From contig OX621259.1 of NCBI GenBank assembly GCA_951640165.1, positions 4,154,001 through 4,218,000 on the forward strand: a stretch of DNA of 64,000 nucleotides, in the 5' to 3' direction. Below, piece by piece: positions 20,815 through 30,898 of this stretch; the first letter of the stretch is position 1; each line of letters opens with the position of its first letter. The position numbers and the translations under genes are program-made. Below the pieces are notes generated by a model that was given only the letters and a program-made list of their open reading frames with translations, was not told the DNA's origin and made no database searches. The DNA comes from Pseudoips prasinana. Its lineage: Eukaryota > Arthropoda > Insecta > Lepidoptera > Nolidae.

Positions 20815-20960
20815 GACATACGAGTTGGTGTCCGCAGTTAGGTGGTAGCTAGTACACAGGTGACGCTGCTGACTGTCTACCTGCTGTATCTCTTAGCCAC
20901 CTCTTACGACACCACGAGATGGTATGGGGTGGCTCTGTAAGTGTTCCTGTGCTAGAAACC
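20815..20960 (+). repeat. Dispersed repeat shared with 57895-58050
   Basis: TTGCCGTAGTCACCGCGCTT, CGAGTTGGTGTCCGCAGTTA, GGTGACGCTGCTGAC, TTACGACACC and GAAACCACACGG appear in the same order at 57905-58043. Probably a LINE 5' leader piece; family not identified. Confidence 0.6.
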
Positions 20961-21149
20961 ACACGGATAAACATTGAAATATACCAAATAATTGCAATAC
21001 ATTGCAGTGACTTGCTCAAAGTAAATCATAATGGATGGATGAACAATCTTTCAGCATTCAAGGATAGGGTTGTATGCTTCATTATGTAAAAGTAAAGTAA
21101 AACACTCTTTATTGTACACAAGAAAAGTAGGTATATTCAAAATTGTAGC

Positions 21150-21383
21150 TAATATGTAGTGTTAACTCCGCTGATTGACAGTTTTATTCAAGCCGGGATG
21201 CACCATGCAAGGACAATATAAACATGCAAATTACATGAGCCGGTATATTACCCAACAAGTGTTTCAGTCCTTCATGGACCATTCTCAAGGGATACTAACT
21301 CGGCGAGTGCTCGAAAGTGAAGACGCGTCGCTTTCGAGCACTCGACGAGTTAGCATAATTAGCGGAATTCACACTACATATTA
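21150..21383. mobile_element. Foldback element, 234 bp, with nested internal hairpin
   Basis: Outer arms 21150-21172 and 21361-21383 match 21 of 23 as inverted repeats (TAATATGTAGTGTTAACTCC on the left). An inner hairpin, 21297-21317 with 21331-21351, matches 20 of 21 (CGAGTGCTCGAAAG). No clear target duplication. Confidence 0.65.
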
Positions 21384-21399
21384 ACTTTTTATTTTGAAC

Positions 21400-21715
21400 T
21401 AGCTGTGCCTCGCGGATTTACACGCGTTAAATTTTATAAATTATCACAGCTCTTCCCCCGTATGTGATAGCGTGATAATATAGCCTATATGTATATGACC
21501 CGACCTCTTAGCAATATTCATGCAAAATTTGAAGTAAAATCATGCGGTACTTTTTGAGTTTAATCCGGACATACATACAGACAAACAGACAATAATTCTA
21601 ATTTTTTTGGCTTTGATATGGATTGAAGACCACGCCCCAAGATGCCTTTAAAAAAATATTCAATGTACAGTTTTGACTTTCGTACGATTTTAAGATATGT
21701 ACCTATATAGATGTT
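21400..21715 (+). mobile_element. LINE 3' tail (CTGTGCCCCGCGG family), near complete
   Basis: From CTAGCTGTGCCTCGCGGATT to the terminal TATATAGATG, with all family blocks in order: GTGATAGCGTGATAATATAG, CCGACCTCTTAGCAATATTC, TTGATATGGATTGAAGACCA, GTACAGTTTTGACTTTCGTA. Confidence 0.8.
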
Positions 21716-22458
21716 ATGGATTTCCGCAAAGTAACTCCTGGTTCTATTTCTTAGTTAAAGTACGTAGGTGCACATAAATTACAGCGAAATGTATAAATAC
21801 AATAAGCGGCCTTATCGCTGCGTCAATTTCTTCCAGTATAGTAGTAGTATTAAACTTAAGTGATCATGGCTCAGTGTCCAGTAGTACAGTAGTTAATTTA
21901 ATTTGGAAACTGTACTAACCTGTAAAAGTACCATATTTGTTTTCACATCGAAAGTATGAACGTAATATAATTCTGTAGAAACTGTTTTACCTCCCTAAGG
22001 TGCTTACTATATATAGAAAGTTGCTAAACTAAACAGAACAATTTAAACAAGGTGAGGCTAAAAGGATAACCGAGTTTATGTTTCCATTCCTCACAGGAAT
22101 ACATCGCTGCGAACTGACAGCAGTAACAGGATATTATATTAGCATGAACTTGTTTGTGTATCATATCGCAAAACTTGGAATCCCGAACTCAGGGGCTCTA
22201 AATATTTATAACACTCGTGGTAGAGACCTAACTGTATCTGATGCGGTGTATTAATTTGGGGGTCAAATGCCGTGTATGTGTTTAGTTTACTAACCCTACT
22301 TGTGATCCCTGCCCTCACTTAGGACCCTTAAATTAATCCTCGGTGCTTTTACAGCTGCCGTCGATGTCTGTTTGTTTGTATGTATGGGTCTGTCTGTGGC
22401 GTCGTAGCTCTCAAACAGATGATGTAATTGTAGTTGGAGTTACTAGAAGACGATGACG
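21716..22458. other. Unassigned AT-rich sequence
   Basis: No coding signal or copy of another window repeat is seen. Short tetranucleotide runs (GTTTGTATGTATG near 22370-22390) only. Confidence 0.35.
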
Positions 22459-22495
22459 AGACGATGAATAGGTACTGTGATACCTATTCATCGTC

Positions 22496-22496
<1 letters not shown>
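22459..22496. repeat. Perfect 16-bp hairpin beside a LINE tail
   Basis: Arms 22459-22474 (AGACGATGAATAGGTA) and 22481-22496 are exact reverse complements with a 6-base loop. The hairpin abuts the 29-base T-run of the LINE-E copy. Confidence 0.85.
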
Positions 22497-22497
<1 letters not shown>

Positions 22498-22529
<32 letters not shown>

Positions 22530-22970
22530 GTTTTTATTCACGTAGACTTTAAAAAAGCGCTTGTAAATAGTCAGAACATGTTTGTAGTAATATAGTTGTA
22601 TACATTAGATATTATTTCTAGTAACATAGATATTTAGGTACATCTTGTATGAAAACATTTATAAAATTTATTTTATTACAGAAATGATATTTAGCTAGCT
22701 CGTATCGTCGTATTGTCAAGAGATTATGTTTAATTATCTAGTTTAAGTCTAATATTTTTACTACATATTGTCAATGGTTCTGTCTATATTAAAGGTATTA
22801 TTATTATGACGGACCTTGTGTTAGTAACGACGGTCGCGCTTTAATGCTACCACCGGATCCAATGCGCCCCAACTGAGAAGACCCAGCGAAACAAACTCAG
22901 TGGGTTCATCTACTACCGGTTTCAACACGACCCAGTTGAGACGGTCCGGCGAAACATACTCAAGCGGGCA
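22498..22970 (-). mobile_element. LINE-E 3' end (about 470 bp)
   Basis: T-run at 22498-22526, then TTTATTCACGTAGACTTTAA and the rest of the 3' UTR. It is nearly the same, reversed, as 53986-54450, and shorter copies are at 30720-30898 and 41490-41745. The far end has a GC-rich motif (GAAACATACTCAAGCGGGC). No ORF is retained. Confidence 0.8.
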
Positions 22971-23425
22971 TGAACACGGGATTTGGTCCAATTAGAGTAA
23001 TTATTTAGTAGGCAAACACAATATATGCTCGATCGGTTGTCTGAATGCTTATTATTTTAGATTATATTTAGGTATACAAAAGAAAAACTTCGAAACAATA
23101 ACATTATTCATTTTGAGACAGAGTCAATAATTTTAAATTAAGTATATGATAGCAATCATTTACAGATAGTTCACGTAACACAGCAGATCAGTCATGTCTA
23201 CTTATTAACCACATAATATATCTTATGTTTGATGCGTATGGTTACACGGTTAATTTTTACAAATGTGATATTTTTGTTAGGTTATTTAAGCTGGCTCGAC
23301 GAACTTTACTATACTAATTCATAAATATCTCCTAAACGCGTGGACCGATTGACATGACTCAAACAGATAAAATGGTTTTAGACCTAGATCTTTCATTTGA
23401 TACCAAAATCGTTAAGATATTTCTG
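22971..23425. other. Unassigned sequence
   Basis: AT-rich, no gene seen. 23330-23420 (CTCCTAAACGCGTGGACCGA, GATACCAAAATCGTTAAG) resembles the generic 3' UTR text of RTE-like tails but has no copy in this window. Confidence 0.3.
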
Positions 23426-23575
23426 AGTCATGGATGTTTTCTATGTATATAAGTATTTATCTATCTATATAAGTATGTATATCGTCGCCTGGTACCCATA
23501 GTACAAGCTTTGCTTAGTTTGGGGCTAGGATGATCTGTGTGACATTGTCCCCAGATATTATAGATATTATATCTC
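23426..23575 (+). mobile_element. SINE-1 body (GTCATGGATG variant), headless
   Basis: CTGAGTCATGGATGTTTTCT, CTATCTATATAAGTATGTAT, CGCCTGGTACCCATAGTACA and GGGCTAGGATGATCTGTGTG are almost identical to 36430-36575. Confidence 0.85.
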
Positions 23576-24252
23576 AACAAACAAAAAATCACATTTTCAA
23601 GTTGCTCTCGTAATTATCTTGCATGTATGAAACTCATACCAATTCTTTTAAAAACTATCTTGGCCAATAAAAACGTTAAAACTAGAGTCTATACGACTGA
23701 AAACACATTATTTGGAATCTAATTATAAATAATTAACACCTACAAAATCTATTTAATTATCTATTTAAAATAATAATTTGAACTAACCTTTCCGCAATTG
23801 TAGGTAATGTAAAAACTGCTAAAACCATTTCCCCTTTTTTCGACAAACATCCAAATGAACAATAACTGGCACCAGATTTGTGATGATGAGACATTTTTGT
23901 TGTTCAATATTTATAGTATTAAATAGAGAGCTGCCACTACTTTTTAATCCGTGGCGTATGGCACTGCGCGCGAGCGGTCGGCAACAGCCCTCTGGGCTAC
24001 GCCACTGCCAAGGCGCGCGAAAGTGTAGGTAATTATCACCGTAGGTATGGCCGAGTGAAGGGGCCCTGATCAGTGAACGCAAATAAACATGGAAGCATTC
24101 CTAGCTCGCGAAAATGACCCAACGCAGATTGTGCCGCGGTAGGCGGGGCTTAAAAATTGTGCCGCGGACCGAGTGGGACCGAGTTTGCGCACTACAGGCA
24201 TCAATGGCGGTCGTCTGTGAGTTATTAGTTTCAGCGTGTTTAATTTCCAAAA

Positions 24253-24329
24253 ATGTCTTCCTGTGCAGTGAAGTGGTGTATTAATAAATCTCATTTGCAT
24301 AACAAGAGTGTTGGAATTAGTTATTACGA
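24253..24329 (+). CDS. First coding exon of a THAP-domain protein (remnant)
   Basis: ATG at 24253 in the context CAAAAATG. The exon encodes MSSCAVKWCINKSHLHNKSV then GISYYE, matching the start of the C2CH THAP zinc finger (first two zinc-ligand cysteines, the N after the second, and GIS before the expected FP). The donor is ACGA|GTAAGT, phase 2. The THAP domain binds DNA, in P elements the transposon's own ends. I find no exon for the rest of the finger or for a catalytic core downstream, so it is probably the relic of a deleted transposase gene. It could still be transcribed: GC-rich sequence with two GTGCCGCGG repeats lies upstream. Confidence 0.7.
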
Positions 24330-25465
24330 GTAAGTACATCGCTATTTATTTTAATTTTATTAAATATGAAGTCAATCAAATTGACACAAAATATATCGCA
24401 CCTTTAGGACGAAAACGGCGTAACTCAAAAAAGCAACTTTTAGGGAAATCGCAAAAGAAGTTTTAAAATTTTGACTACTCCTCAATCTTTAGTCCATTAT
24501 TTCGTGATTATTTTCGTCAGTGACTATGTTTGAGCTGGAAATTATAAAATAGTAATTTATCTACTATTGGGTCATAAAAAAACATTATAATTAAAAGGAA
24601 TTATATACATTAAGAGGTATTACATTTTATCAGTCATTTTTGCACCGAGAATAACTATATAAATTTGACGGTTTAGGAATTGCGTCATTTTGCGATCGAA
24701 AAAAAATACTTATAATGTGGCAGAATAAGAGTTATGCCTTTTTCGTTTTCTATAGCATTATGTATTTTTTTACGTTTTCCAACTTAGGTCAATTTTTTCC
24801 TTGCGTTTTTTAGTAGTTTTTGTAGTTTTTTATTGCGGCAGAATAAAAAACAAAAAATATTAGGACTTTTTTTATTTATAGCGATGTTGGCATTGTAACA
24901 TAAACGTCATGGTCATAATAATTATGTTCAGCATCATCTTAATGGAGAAAACTTACATCAAAGTCAACACTTATAATAATTATCTGAGATCTTTGTTCTT
25001 TAGGAATAACATTAACGTTCGTCAATTGTTTTTCTATAAGTGTGCTTTCTCTTAGAACTTCAACTATGATTCCGTGTTCGTTCGGTTTTCTTTTGTTGTT
25101 CTAAGTATCAAGGTGCTTATAAAAATCTTTTTGCAAACTCTAATTTTCTGGCCGTTAACAGAGAAGAATAATGCATTATTTGGTACTCTAGGCTTTTCGG
25201 CATTGGTGTATTTATATTTAGGTTTGATTTCCATCATGCAAGAACCTTTTAAGTTCCATGCTTGAAGGTTCCAGTACGATTAAAAAATCGCAGTTCTTTG
25301 GACTTCATTAATTTGGTCAGGTCAGGACATTTTAATCGACATGAGACATGGGCGCATAGCTTTTAATACAACGGGCTCGGACTTCTTTTCTAGATTTAGC
25401 CCGAGAATTGTAAGATTTTCCAGTGCGCAATGTCTTAGTATCATTTTGCTTCCATAATGCAGGGT

Positions 25466-26128
25466 TGGCACGACTCTCTTGCCTCAACGCTCTGTCGGTG
25501 CGGCCCTACTACGGTTTAACGCATGGCTGCTCCGGAAACGGGACAGCCTAACCTTCAGGTTGACGCAGATACTCACCGGGCACGGGTGCTTCGGTGAGTG
25601 TCTGTGTCGAATAGGTGGAGAGGCGACACCAACGTGTCACCATTGTGGCAATAGCCCAGACTCAGCCCAACGTACACTCGAGGAGTGCCCCACTTGGGCC
25701 CCCGAGAGGCGAGTCCTGGTCGCTGAAATAGGATTGGACCTCTCGCCGCCAGCAGTGGTTTTGGCTATGCTGGCGGCGACAACGGGATTGAACGCGGTGG
25801 CCTACTTCTATGAAGCTGTTATGCTCAAGAAGAAGGCCACCGAGCGCAAGAAGGAGCGCAACGATCCCTCCTGCAGAAGGACGAGACGGCGCTGATGAAC
25901 CGGACATTAATGCTAATGTCCGCTTCATCGGCGCCGGCGCTGGTAGCTAATCCCAGCGTGAGAGAGTACGCGGCGCCCGGCTGGCTTCTCCCCGGCTGGG
26001 CGCCGCCCGTGGGACCGCTGGCGTTTGGATGAGAAACTCCACTCGTCTTGTATAAGCGGTCCCGGGAAGAGGTAACCTGCTGTAGCTCAGGTTGCCTAAG
26101 CGCGCTTGTGCGTGCTGGGGAGGGTCAT
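25466..26128 (+). mobile_element. 5'-truncated R1-like LINE 3' end
   Basis: The flanks ATAATGCAGGGT (25454-25465) and ATAAATCAGGGT (26129-26140) agree at 10 of 12 and are probably a decayed target duplication. The insert carries an R1-type ORF2 end and a GC-rich 3' UTR. It sits in antisense inside the minus-strand gene of the surrounding transposon. Confidence 0.7.
25479..25895 (+). CDS. R1-like ORF2 C-terminus (zinc-knuckle end)
   Basis: 138 residues: the segment LTQILTGHGCFGECLCRIG, then CHHCG with DSAQRTLEECP (a CCHC-like knuckle usual after the RT in R1-clade LINEs), then PERRVLVAEIG and a basic tail KKKATERKKERN, ending in TGA. RT and endonuclease are absent because of 5' truncation. 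The first bases are frame-shifted relative to the parent, so the ATG is not a real start. Confidence 0.78.
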   Translation: MPQRSVGAALLRFNAWLLRKRDSLTFRLTQILTGHGCFGECLCRIGGEATPTCHHCGNSPDSAQRTLEECPTWAPERRVLVAEIGLDLSPPAVVLAMLAATTGLNAVAYFYEAVMLKKKATERKKERNDPSCRRTRRR

Positions 26129-26986
26129 ATAAATCAGGGTCACTTTTAGGAGCATTTACAGGTGATACACAATAATTCGATTTCGCGATAGCTCTACCAC
26201 TTCTTGTAGGTAATTGGCTAGTACTCGCACCGTTTGCATTAATAAGAAAGACGTTTGATTTCACTGTTTGTGAGTAACTCGAAGGGGATGTACTGGAACT
26301 TGAATAGCTTGAACTTGAGGAACTAGAACTTGAGGAGCTGGATTTTGAAAAACTTCGATGAACTCGAACTATTACAGGATGAAAAAGATACTCTTTTTTC
26401 TTGAATAGGTCTTCTGGTGAGTTTATCTCGATCAAGAATTAACTCATTGTCTAAAGTATGATTTTGCTGCTGAAAAAAGAACCAAAGCGCTAAGTTAATT
26501 AAGTAGATTAAATTTGTATTATTGGTTGTAGTAAGAAGCTGAGTATTGAGATATTTACGTACCGTTTTTATATAATGGTTAAAGTTAAAAATATTATGTG
26601 TATTAGTCTTTGACAGTGGGGAGTTTTTAATGAACGATGAGGAAATTGCAGATAAGTTCTCCATTATACCATTAATGGTTGAAACCTTTTTTTTTTACCT
26701 TTTATTTCTGAAACCATAAAATCACCAATAGTTTTCTCTGGTTTGTAAGTTTGTTTTGCTATAATGGAAATTGATACAATTTTTTACTTACATGTTAACT
26801 CGTCATTCTAATTGATAATTCTTCAGTAACTGCCGAAATTGGATTTATGCTTTCTTTTGGTTTTTCATTTTAATATCCGGTGACTCCTGTCTTGATATGT
26901 ATTTCAAGGATTCAGGTTCATTTGCTTTATAATTTTTCACATTTTTAAAGCATAAGCCATTCCGTTCTTCTTTAAATTTCATAATT

Positions 26987-27300
26987 TACTAGCTGTGCCC
27001 GCGACTTCGTCCGCGTGTTAATTAGTTTATTAAGATTTTTTGGAAAATAAAAGACTTTTTGTAAAATAAAAGTAGCCTAAGTTACTCCTTATTACATCAG
27101 CTACCTGCCAATAAAAGTCCCGTCAAAATCGGTCGAGCCATTTCAGAGATTAGCCGGAACAAACAGACAGACAGACAGACAAAAATTGTAAAAAATGTTA
27201 TTTTGGTGTATGTACCGTATATATATTCATATTAATGTAGTAAAAATCGGTTATTTCAATATTACAAACAGACACTCCAATTTTATTTATTTGTATAGAT
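26987..27300 (+). mobile_element. LINE 3' tail (CTGTGCCCGCGACTTCG family)
   Basis: Starts ACTAGCTGTGCCCGCGACTT, has GTCCCGTCAAAATCGGTCGA and CATTTCAGAGATTAGCCGGA, a short (ACAG)n run, and ends TTATTTGTATAGATTAAATG. A standard RTE-like tail in Lepidoptera; sole copy of this subfamily here. Confidence 0.7.
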
Positions 27301-27697
27301 TAAATGACTTATTAAAAAGTCGCAATGATAAACTACTGGCTTGGTTGTCTTGTTAGTTCTGTAATTGTGTAGTGACATATTAACCAATCCGCTTCCCTTT
27401 TCAACTAGAAATATTTATTATTTATTTATAAAGAAATGGCATAATAATTAATGATCCACACTTTAATAAATAAAAGAACGTCTTGATTTCTAATAGGTCC
27501 AACTTTTTCCCAAAACATATATCCATATTTATTATTAACACGGCTTAAACTTAATTAAGCCATACGAATTATAAGTATCTTTAATATGAAATTGCCACAA
27601 ACTTGATTAATGCACTAATATTACTTATTATATCGGAAGAAAACTATCGCAAAGCTCAATTGGTCCTTACCACACTCAAAATCGAAAGAGAACTTAC

Positions 27698-27880
27698 CAA
27701 TCATTTCGGAATTAAAACGACGTAATAAGCTTACGATCACTACCCGACTGACTGCGCGACGTCCTGCACTGGGCGATGCGAACACAACACGAACTGCGTC
27801 GTTTCCCCCTCGACTCAGGCCCCTAATTCGCCGCGTAAAAAAGAGCCCGATATAACAGTTATGTCCTGTTCCCGCTGGAA
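27698..27880 (-). promoter_or_regulatory. Possible promoter and first exon for the minus-strand gene
   Basis: A locally GC-rich patch on the minus strand has initiator-like TCAGTC motifs (GCGCAGTCAGTCGGGTAGTG), then an ATG at 27704 and a consensus donor ATGATTG|GTAAGTT at 27697. It lies about 1 kb upstream of MENLSAISSS and on the same strand. Role as a 5' exon is inferred only from position and splice consensus. Confidence 0.35.
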
Positions 27881-28246
27881 TATGGCTATGTTTGAACTAT
27901 TGTTACATTGAGAATTTCGTTTAGAGTCATTTTGTGACGGTAACTCAATATAGGTATTTTTTTAATTGTGTCGTTTTCATCGTCAAGGTGCGATATGGTG
28001 ATGTTGTTATGCAAACGAATCAATTTATTTATCCACACAAAAATTATGCCAATTTTTTTATTTATTACAATTATTTTAATCTTAGATAAAATACTCAGCA
28101 TCTTAAGGGTATGCATAAAGAATGGTAATGGTGGAATTAAAACAGCTTGGTTTCTTCAAATTTCCACTCGATCTAAAGCGAAGAGAACTATGGACGAAAA
28201 CGGTTCGTTTGGAAATGAATTCAATTCAATTTTATTTATATATTTA

Positions 28247-28527
28247 CAGGGTAACTTGTAAAGCACCAATTACCTCACAGGACTAGATAGCTAAAACCAT
28301 AAGCAACAACATTTATTTTACAACTTTTGATTATTTGTATTTTTTTTTTTTGTAAAAAGTCTATATTAATTAATTTACCACTTGAATGTTTATAACTCTA
28401 CGTGCATCGTAAATAATATGTAACCAGGCGGCTTGCGTAATCTTTGCGATGCCCGTAGAGTAAGTTGTTGCTTATGGTGTTAGCTTCCTAGTCCTGCGAG
28501 GTTGTTGGTATTTTACAAGTAACCCTG
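28247..28527. mobile_element. hAT-type MITE, 281 bp
   Basis: Terminal inverted repeats of about 60 bp, roughly 85% alike, start CAGGGTAACTTGTAAAGCAC on the left and CAGGGTTACTTGTAAAATAC on the right. The flanks TATATTTA and CATATCTA agree at 6 of 8, compatible with an old 8-bp duplication. An inner pair (CTCTACGTGCATCG / CTCTACGGGCATCG) adds a second stem. No coding. Confidence 0.6.
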
Positions 28528-29103
28528 CATATCTAGATCACCTATAATTTCAAGTCGATTCGTCCACGCGTTTTCAAGATAAAGGGTATTGACAGACAGA
28601 TGGACGGATGGATAAAGAAGTGAAGGGGGCCCTAAAAAGTAGTTCTTAAGTGTTATGTATACCTACGGAAATTGTAAATAATAATTAGTGAATAATTGGA
28701 CACAAATTTGTTTTATTTACCTATTATCATAGCAAATAAACCCATTACTCGCCAAATACTGCTCTATTTAAAGACCTTAGAAAAACTCTTGCCGTAAAGT
28801 TCAAGATACTGTATATTTTATCATAATTCTTTATTATTTTAATAATATCAATGTCACGGTGAATTATTTTCGTTGCACTTTATAACATAAAACATCCCTC
28901 GGCGAATGTCATGAACATGGTAATTTAGACCCGAACATGACGTCATAAAGTCTACTTTTAAAAGGTGTATCTGAGCGGTAATATTTTGGCCAATCAGAGA
29001 CGGTATTCCGTTGTGTCAGTTTGATTGGGATATTGGGTCAAAATTTGCGCTTAGTTTCCTTGAAGTAATGCTTCCATGTTTATTTGCGTTCACTGGCCCT
29101 GAT

Positions 29104-29723
29104 ATAACACTTACAATTTGTTATACTGGATAAAATGACAATATATTGTGAGGCTTTATAAGATCCTACCAACCATTGTACGATAAAGCTGCTTCAAGTT
29201 TCGAATATCAGAACAATTAGTTTTATTTAGTTTGATTGAATTTATTTTACTTCTAATTAAAAAAGTTTTGTCTACTACTTATAAAGTAATCTAAGCTTCA
29301 GTCGAGTTGGGACGTCTTTATTTCTTCTATAAATTCATAAACAAAATTTCAGCTGTTTTAGAGCAAAACCTTTAAACTTTTAAAAGCTAAGCCTAGTATT
29401 ACGTTGAATCTAAAACTGTAATTAAATGAGAACTAACGCATAAGGCTTAATTCAATTAAGTTTAACTGTAATGACTATGAGTTTACTGGTTTACGTTTCG
29501 TCCCAAATTAGACTAAAATAAACTTTTAGTATATTCGCTGTGGTGGCGCTATGGGACCGATCTTTTCAAGGTAGGAAGAAAACTAGCGGTACAAATATTT
29601 ATATCTATACATAAACATGGTTTTGGTGTAGATTCACACAGTTTCCGAATTATATGTATATAGGTTTATGTTTGTTAGGTCTATGTTTCTTTCATAAACG
29701 AAAGGACGACGCGCAAACGACGC
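29104..29723. other. Unassigned AT-rich sequence right of the 5-kb transposon
   Basis: No repeat copy, splice-paired exon or ORF of note seen. Confidence 0.35.
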
Positions 29724-29726
29724 TAA

Positions 29727-30115
29727 GGCGATTAACATACTGCTACGCACCACGCTGCATGTTGCATGTCCACGCATCTACGCGCGTACTTGCGGGAGTG
29801 CAGATCTGCATGGCGGCTCTGACTCATCTCATTCAATGCTGTTAGCTGTGGTGACAAATACACGTCAAGCTCTTCCAAAATCACGCACGGCACAGCGGGG
29901 CTCGGTGTGCCATACGTTGCGTCTCGCCCCGCACCCACGCGCGGGGTTGCATGTTTCTCCGCATGTAGGCGCGTGATCTGCAACACTGCGTGTGAATGGG
30001 TTTTCTGTGTGTTGCACTACCTGTGTTTTCTATACAAACGCAGATACTTGCAAGCTACGTAAGAACACGCACTCCCGCGCGACGCGGCAGGACGCGGTGC
30101 GGTGTGCGGATCGCC
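29727..30115. mobile_element. PIF/Harbinger-type MITE, 389 bp, TAA target duplication
   Basis: TAA at 29724-29726 and 30116-30118. Ends GGCGATTAACATACTGCTAC and, reversed, GGCGATCCGCACACCGCACC. The interior shares TTTTCTATACAAACGCAGAT and ACACGCACTC with the MITE at 9596-9788. High GC makes overlapping open frames that carry no recognised domain. Confidence 0.75.
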
Positions 30116-30118
30116 TAA

Positions 30119-30719
30119 GACCGCGCGCGCGTGCGCATCCTTGCGATGCTCGTGGAGTCATAATTAAATTAATACTTATTTTTGTATTAATAAATTAGAG
30201 ATTTTGTCCCTCTCGGGGAAAAGGAACAAAATCCCCAAATGGAAACTTTACGTGGGTTGGGCATGTAATAAAACCGTGTAGTTTGTTCACGGCTATTCTT
30301 TAATTTATATATTTCCAATTTAATTTATGTTTTAAATTTAATTAGCTTGAAGTTATAGTGTAATATAAATTCCCTAACCAGCCAGCTAATATTTCAGCGC
30401 GGTATGAGCTATGGTCGTGGTTGGTTGGGATAAAGCCAGTACCGTTTGCAGACATGAATAAAATATGATACCGTCAAGATCCCAGTTGCAGCATCTTAAT
30501 AAAAGGTATCCTTACGACCAAAGAAAACCGTGGGGTTCCACATAAATAAAATTATAAATAAAGGGCGCGTTCAAAAGTTTCCGTTGATGGTGGAACTCGA
30601 AGATGCTCAAGATTGTGGAAACAAAATGGTACCACAAACCATAAATTAAATTAAGAGAAAATAAAATCTAACAACTTATCAAAGTTTTAGAACAAAACTG
30701 GTTTCTTATGATGATAACT
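30119..30719. other. Unassigned sequence
   Basis: AT-rich; no gene or copy of another window repeat recognised. Confidence 0.35.
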
Positions 30720-30898
30720 ATCCAGTACTCCGAGGTAGTTGGTGTTTTGGAGTGTAAATGTTTTCATACAATGTGTACCTAAATATCTATGTTACTAGAA
30801 ATAATAATGCATACAACTATATTACTACAAACATGTTCTGACTATTTACAAGCGCTTTTTTAAAGTCTACGTGAATATAAACCTTTTTTATTATTTAA
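30720..30898 (+). mobile_element. LINE-E 3' end, short copy
   Basis: GTACCTAAATATCTATGTTA, CTATATTACTACAAACATGT, TTTACAAGCGCTTTTTTAAA and TCTACGTGAATATAAACC match 54310-54430. Confidence 0.8.

Larger units (their letters stand above)
24850..26664 (-). pseudogene. Broken multi-exon gene inside the 24-29 kb transposon
   Basis: Minus-strand pieces in order: MENLSAISSSFIK (ATG at 26664) with a possible donor ACG|GTACGT near 26575; acceptor TTCTTTTTTCAG near 26475; a serine-rich tract; RSGRAIAKSNYCVSPVNAPK and SDPDL; then, past the R1-like insert, KQNDTKTLRTGKSYNSRAKS and RKEVRAR, a CRLKC zinc-type motif after a frameshift, then YTNAEKPRVPNNALFF, KIRVCKKIFISTL and finally EHNYYDHDVYV. From memory, the order GxxY...AR...CxxKC...VCKxFFLxTL recurs in multi-copy uncharacterised insect proteins; I cannot verify this here. 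Several stops and frameshifts show it is dead. Confidence 0.55.
24071..29095. mobile_element. 5.0-kb DNA transposon with THAP exon, probably P-element superfamily
   Basis: The 8-bp sequence GCCCTGAT stands immediately outside both ends (24063-24070, 29096-29103). The ends are perfect 29-bp inverted repeats (CAGTGAACGCAAATAAACAT plus GGAAGCATT). Just inside the left end is a THAP zinc-finger first exon (24253-24329), pointing inward. An 8-bp duplication with THAP is the hallmark of P elements; 8-bp duplications with CAG-type ends also occur in hAT elements, which do not normally carry THAP. The interior also holds a broken minus-strand gene, an R1-like insertion, an RTE tail and a small hAT-type MITE. 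No complete transposase remains. Confidence 0.78.

Noticed and set aside
26288..26350. Serine-rich tract as a secreted protein gene
   Set aside because: It belongs to the broken minus-strand gene in the transposon; a degenerate microsatellite-like repeat explains the composition.
29654..30198. Overlapping ORFs on both strands as genes
   Set aside because: High-GC MITE body makes stops rare; no domain seen.
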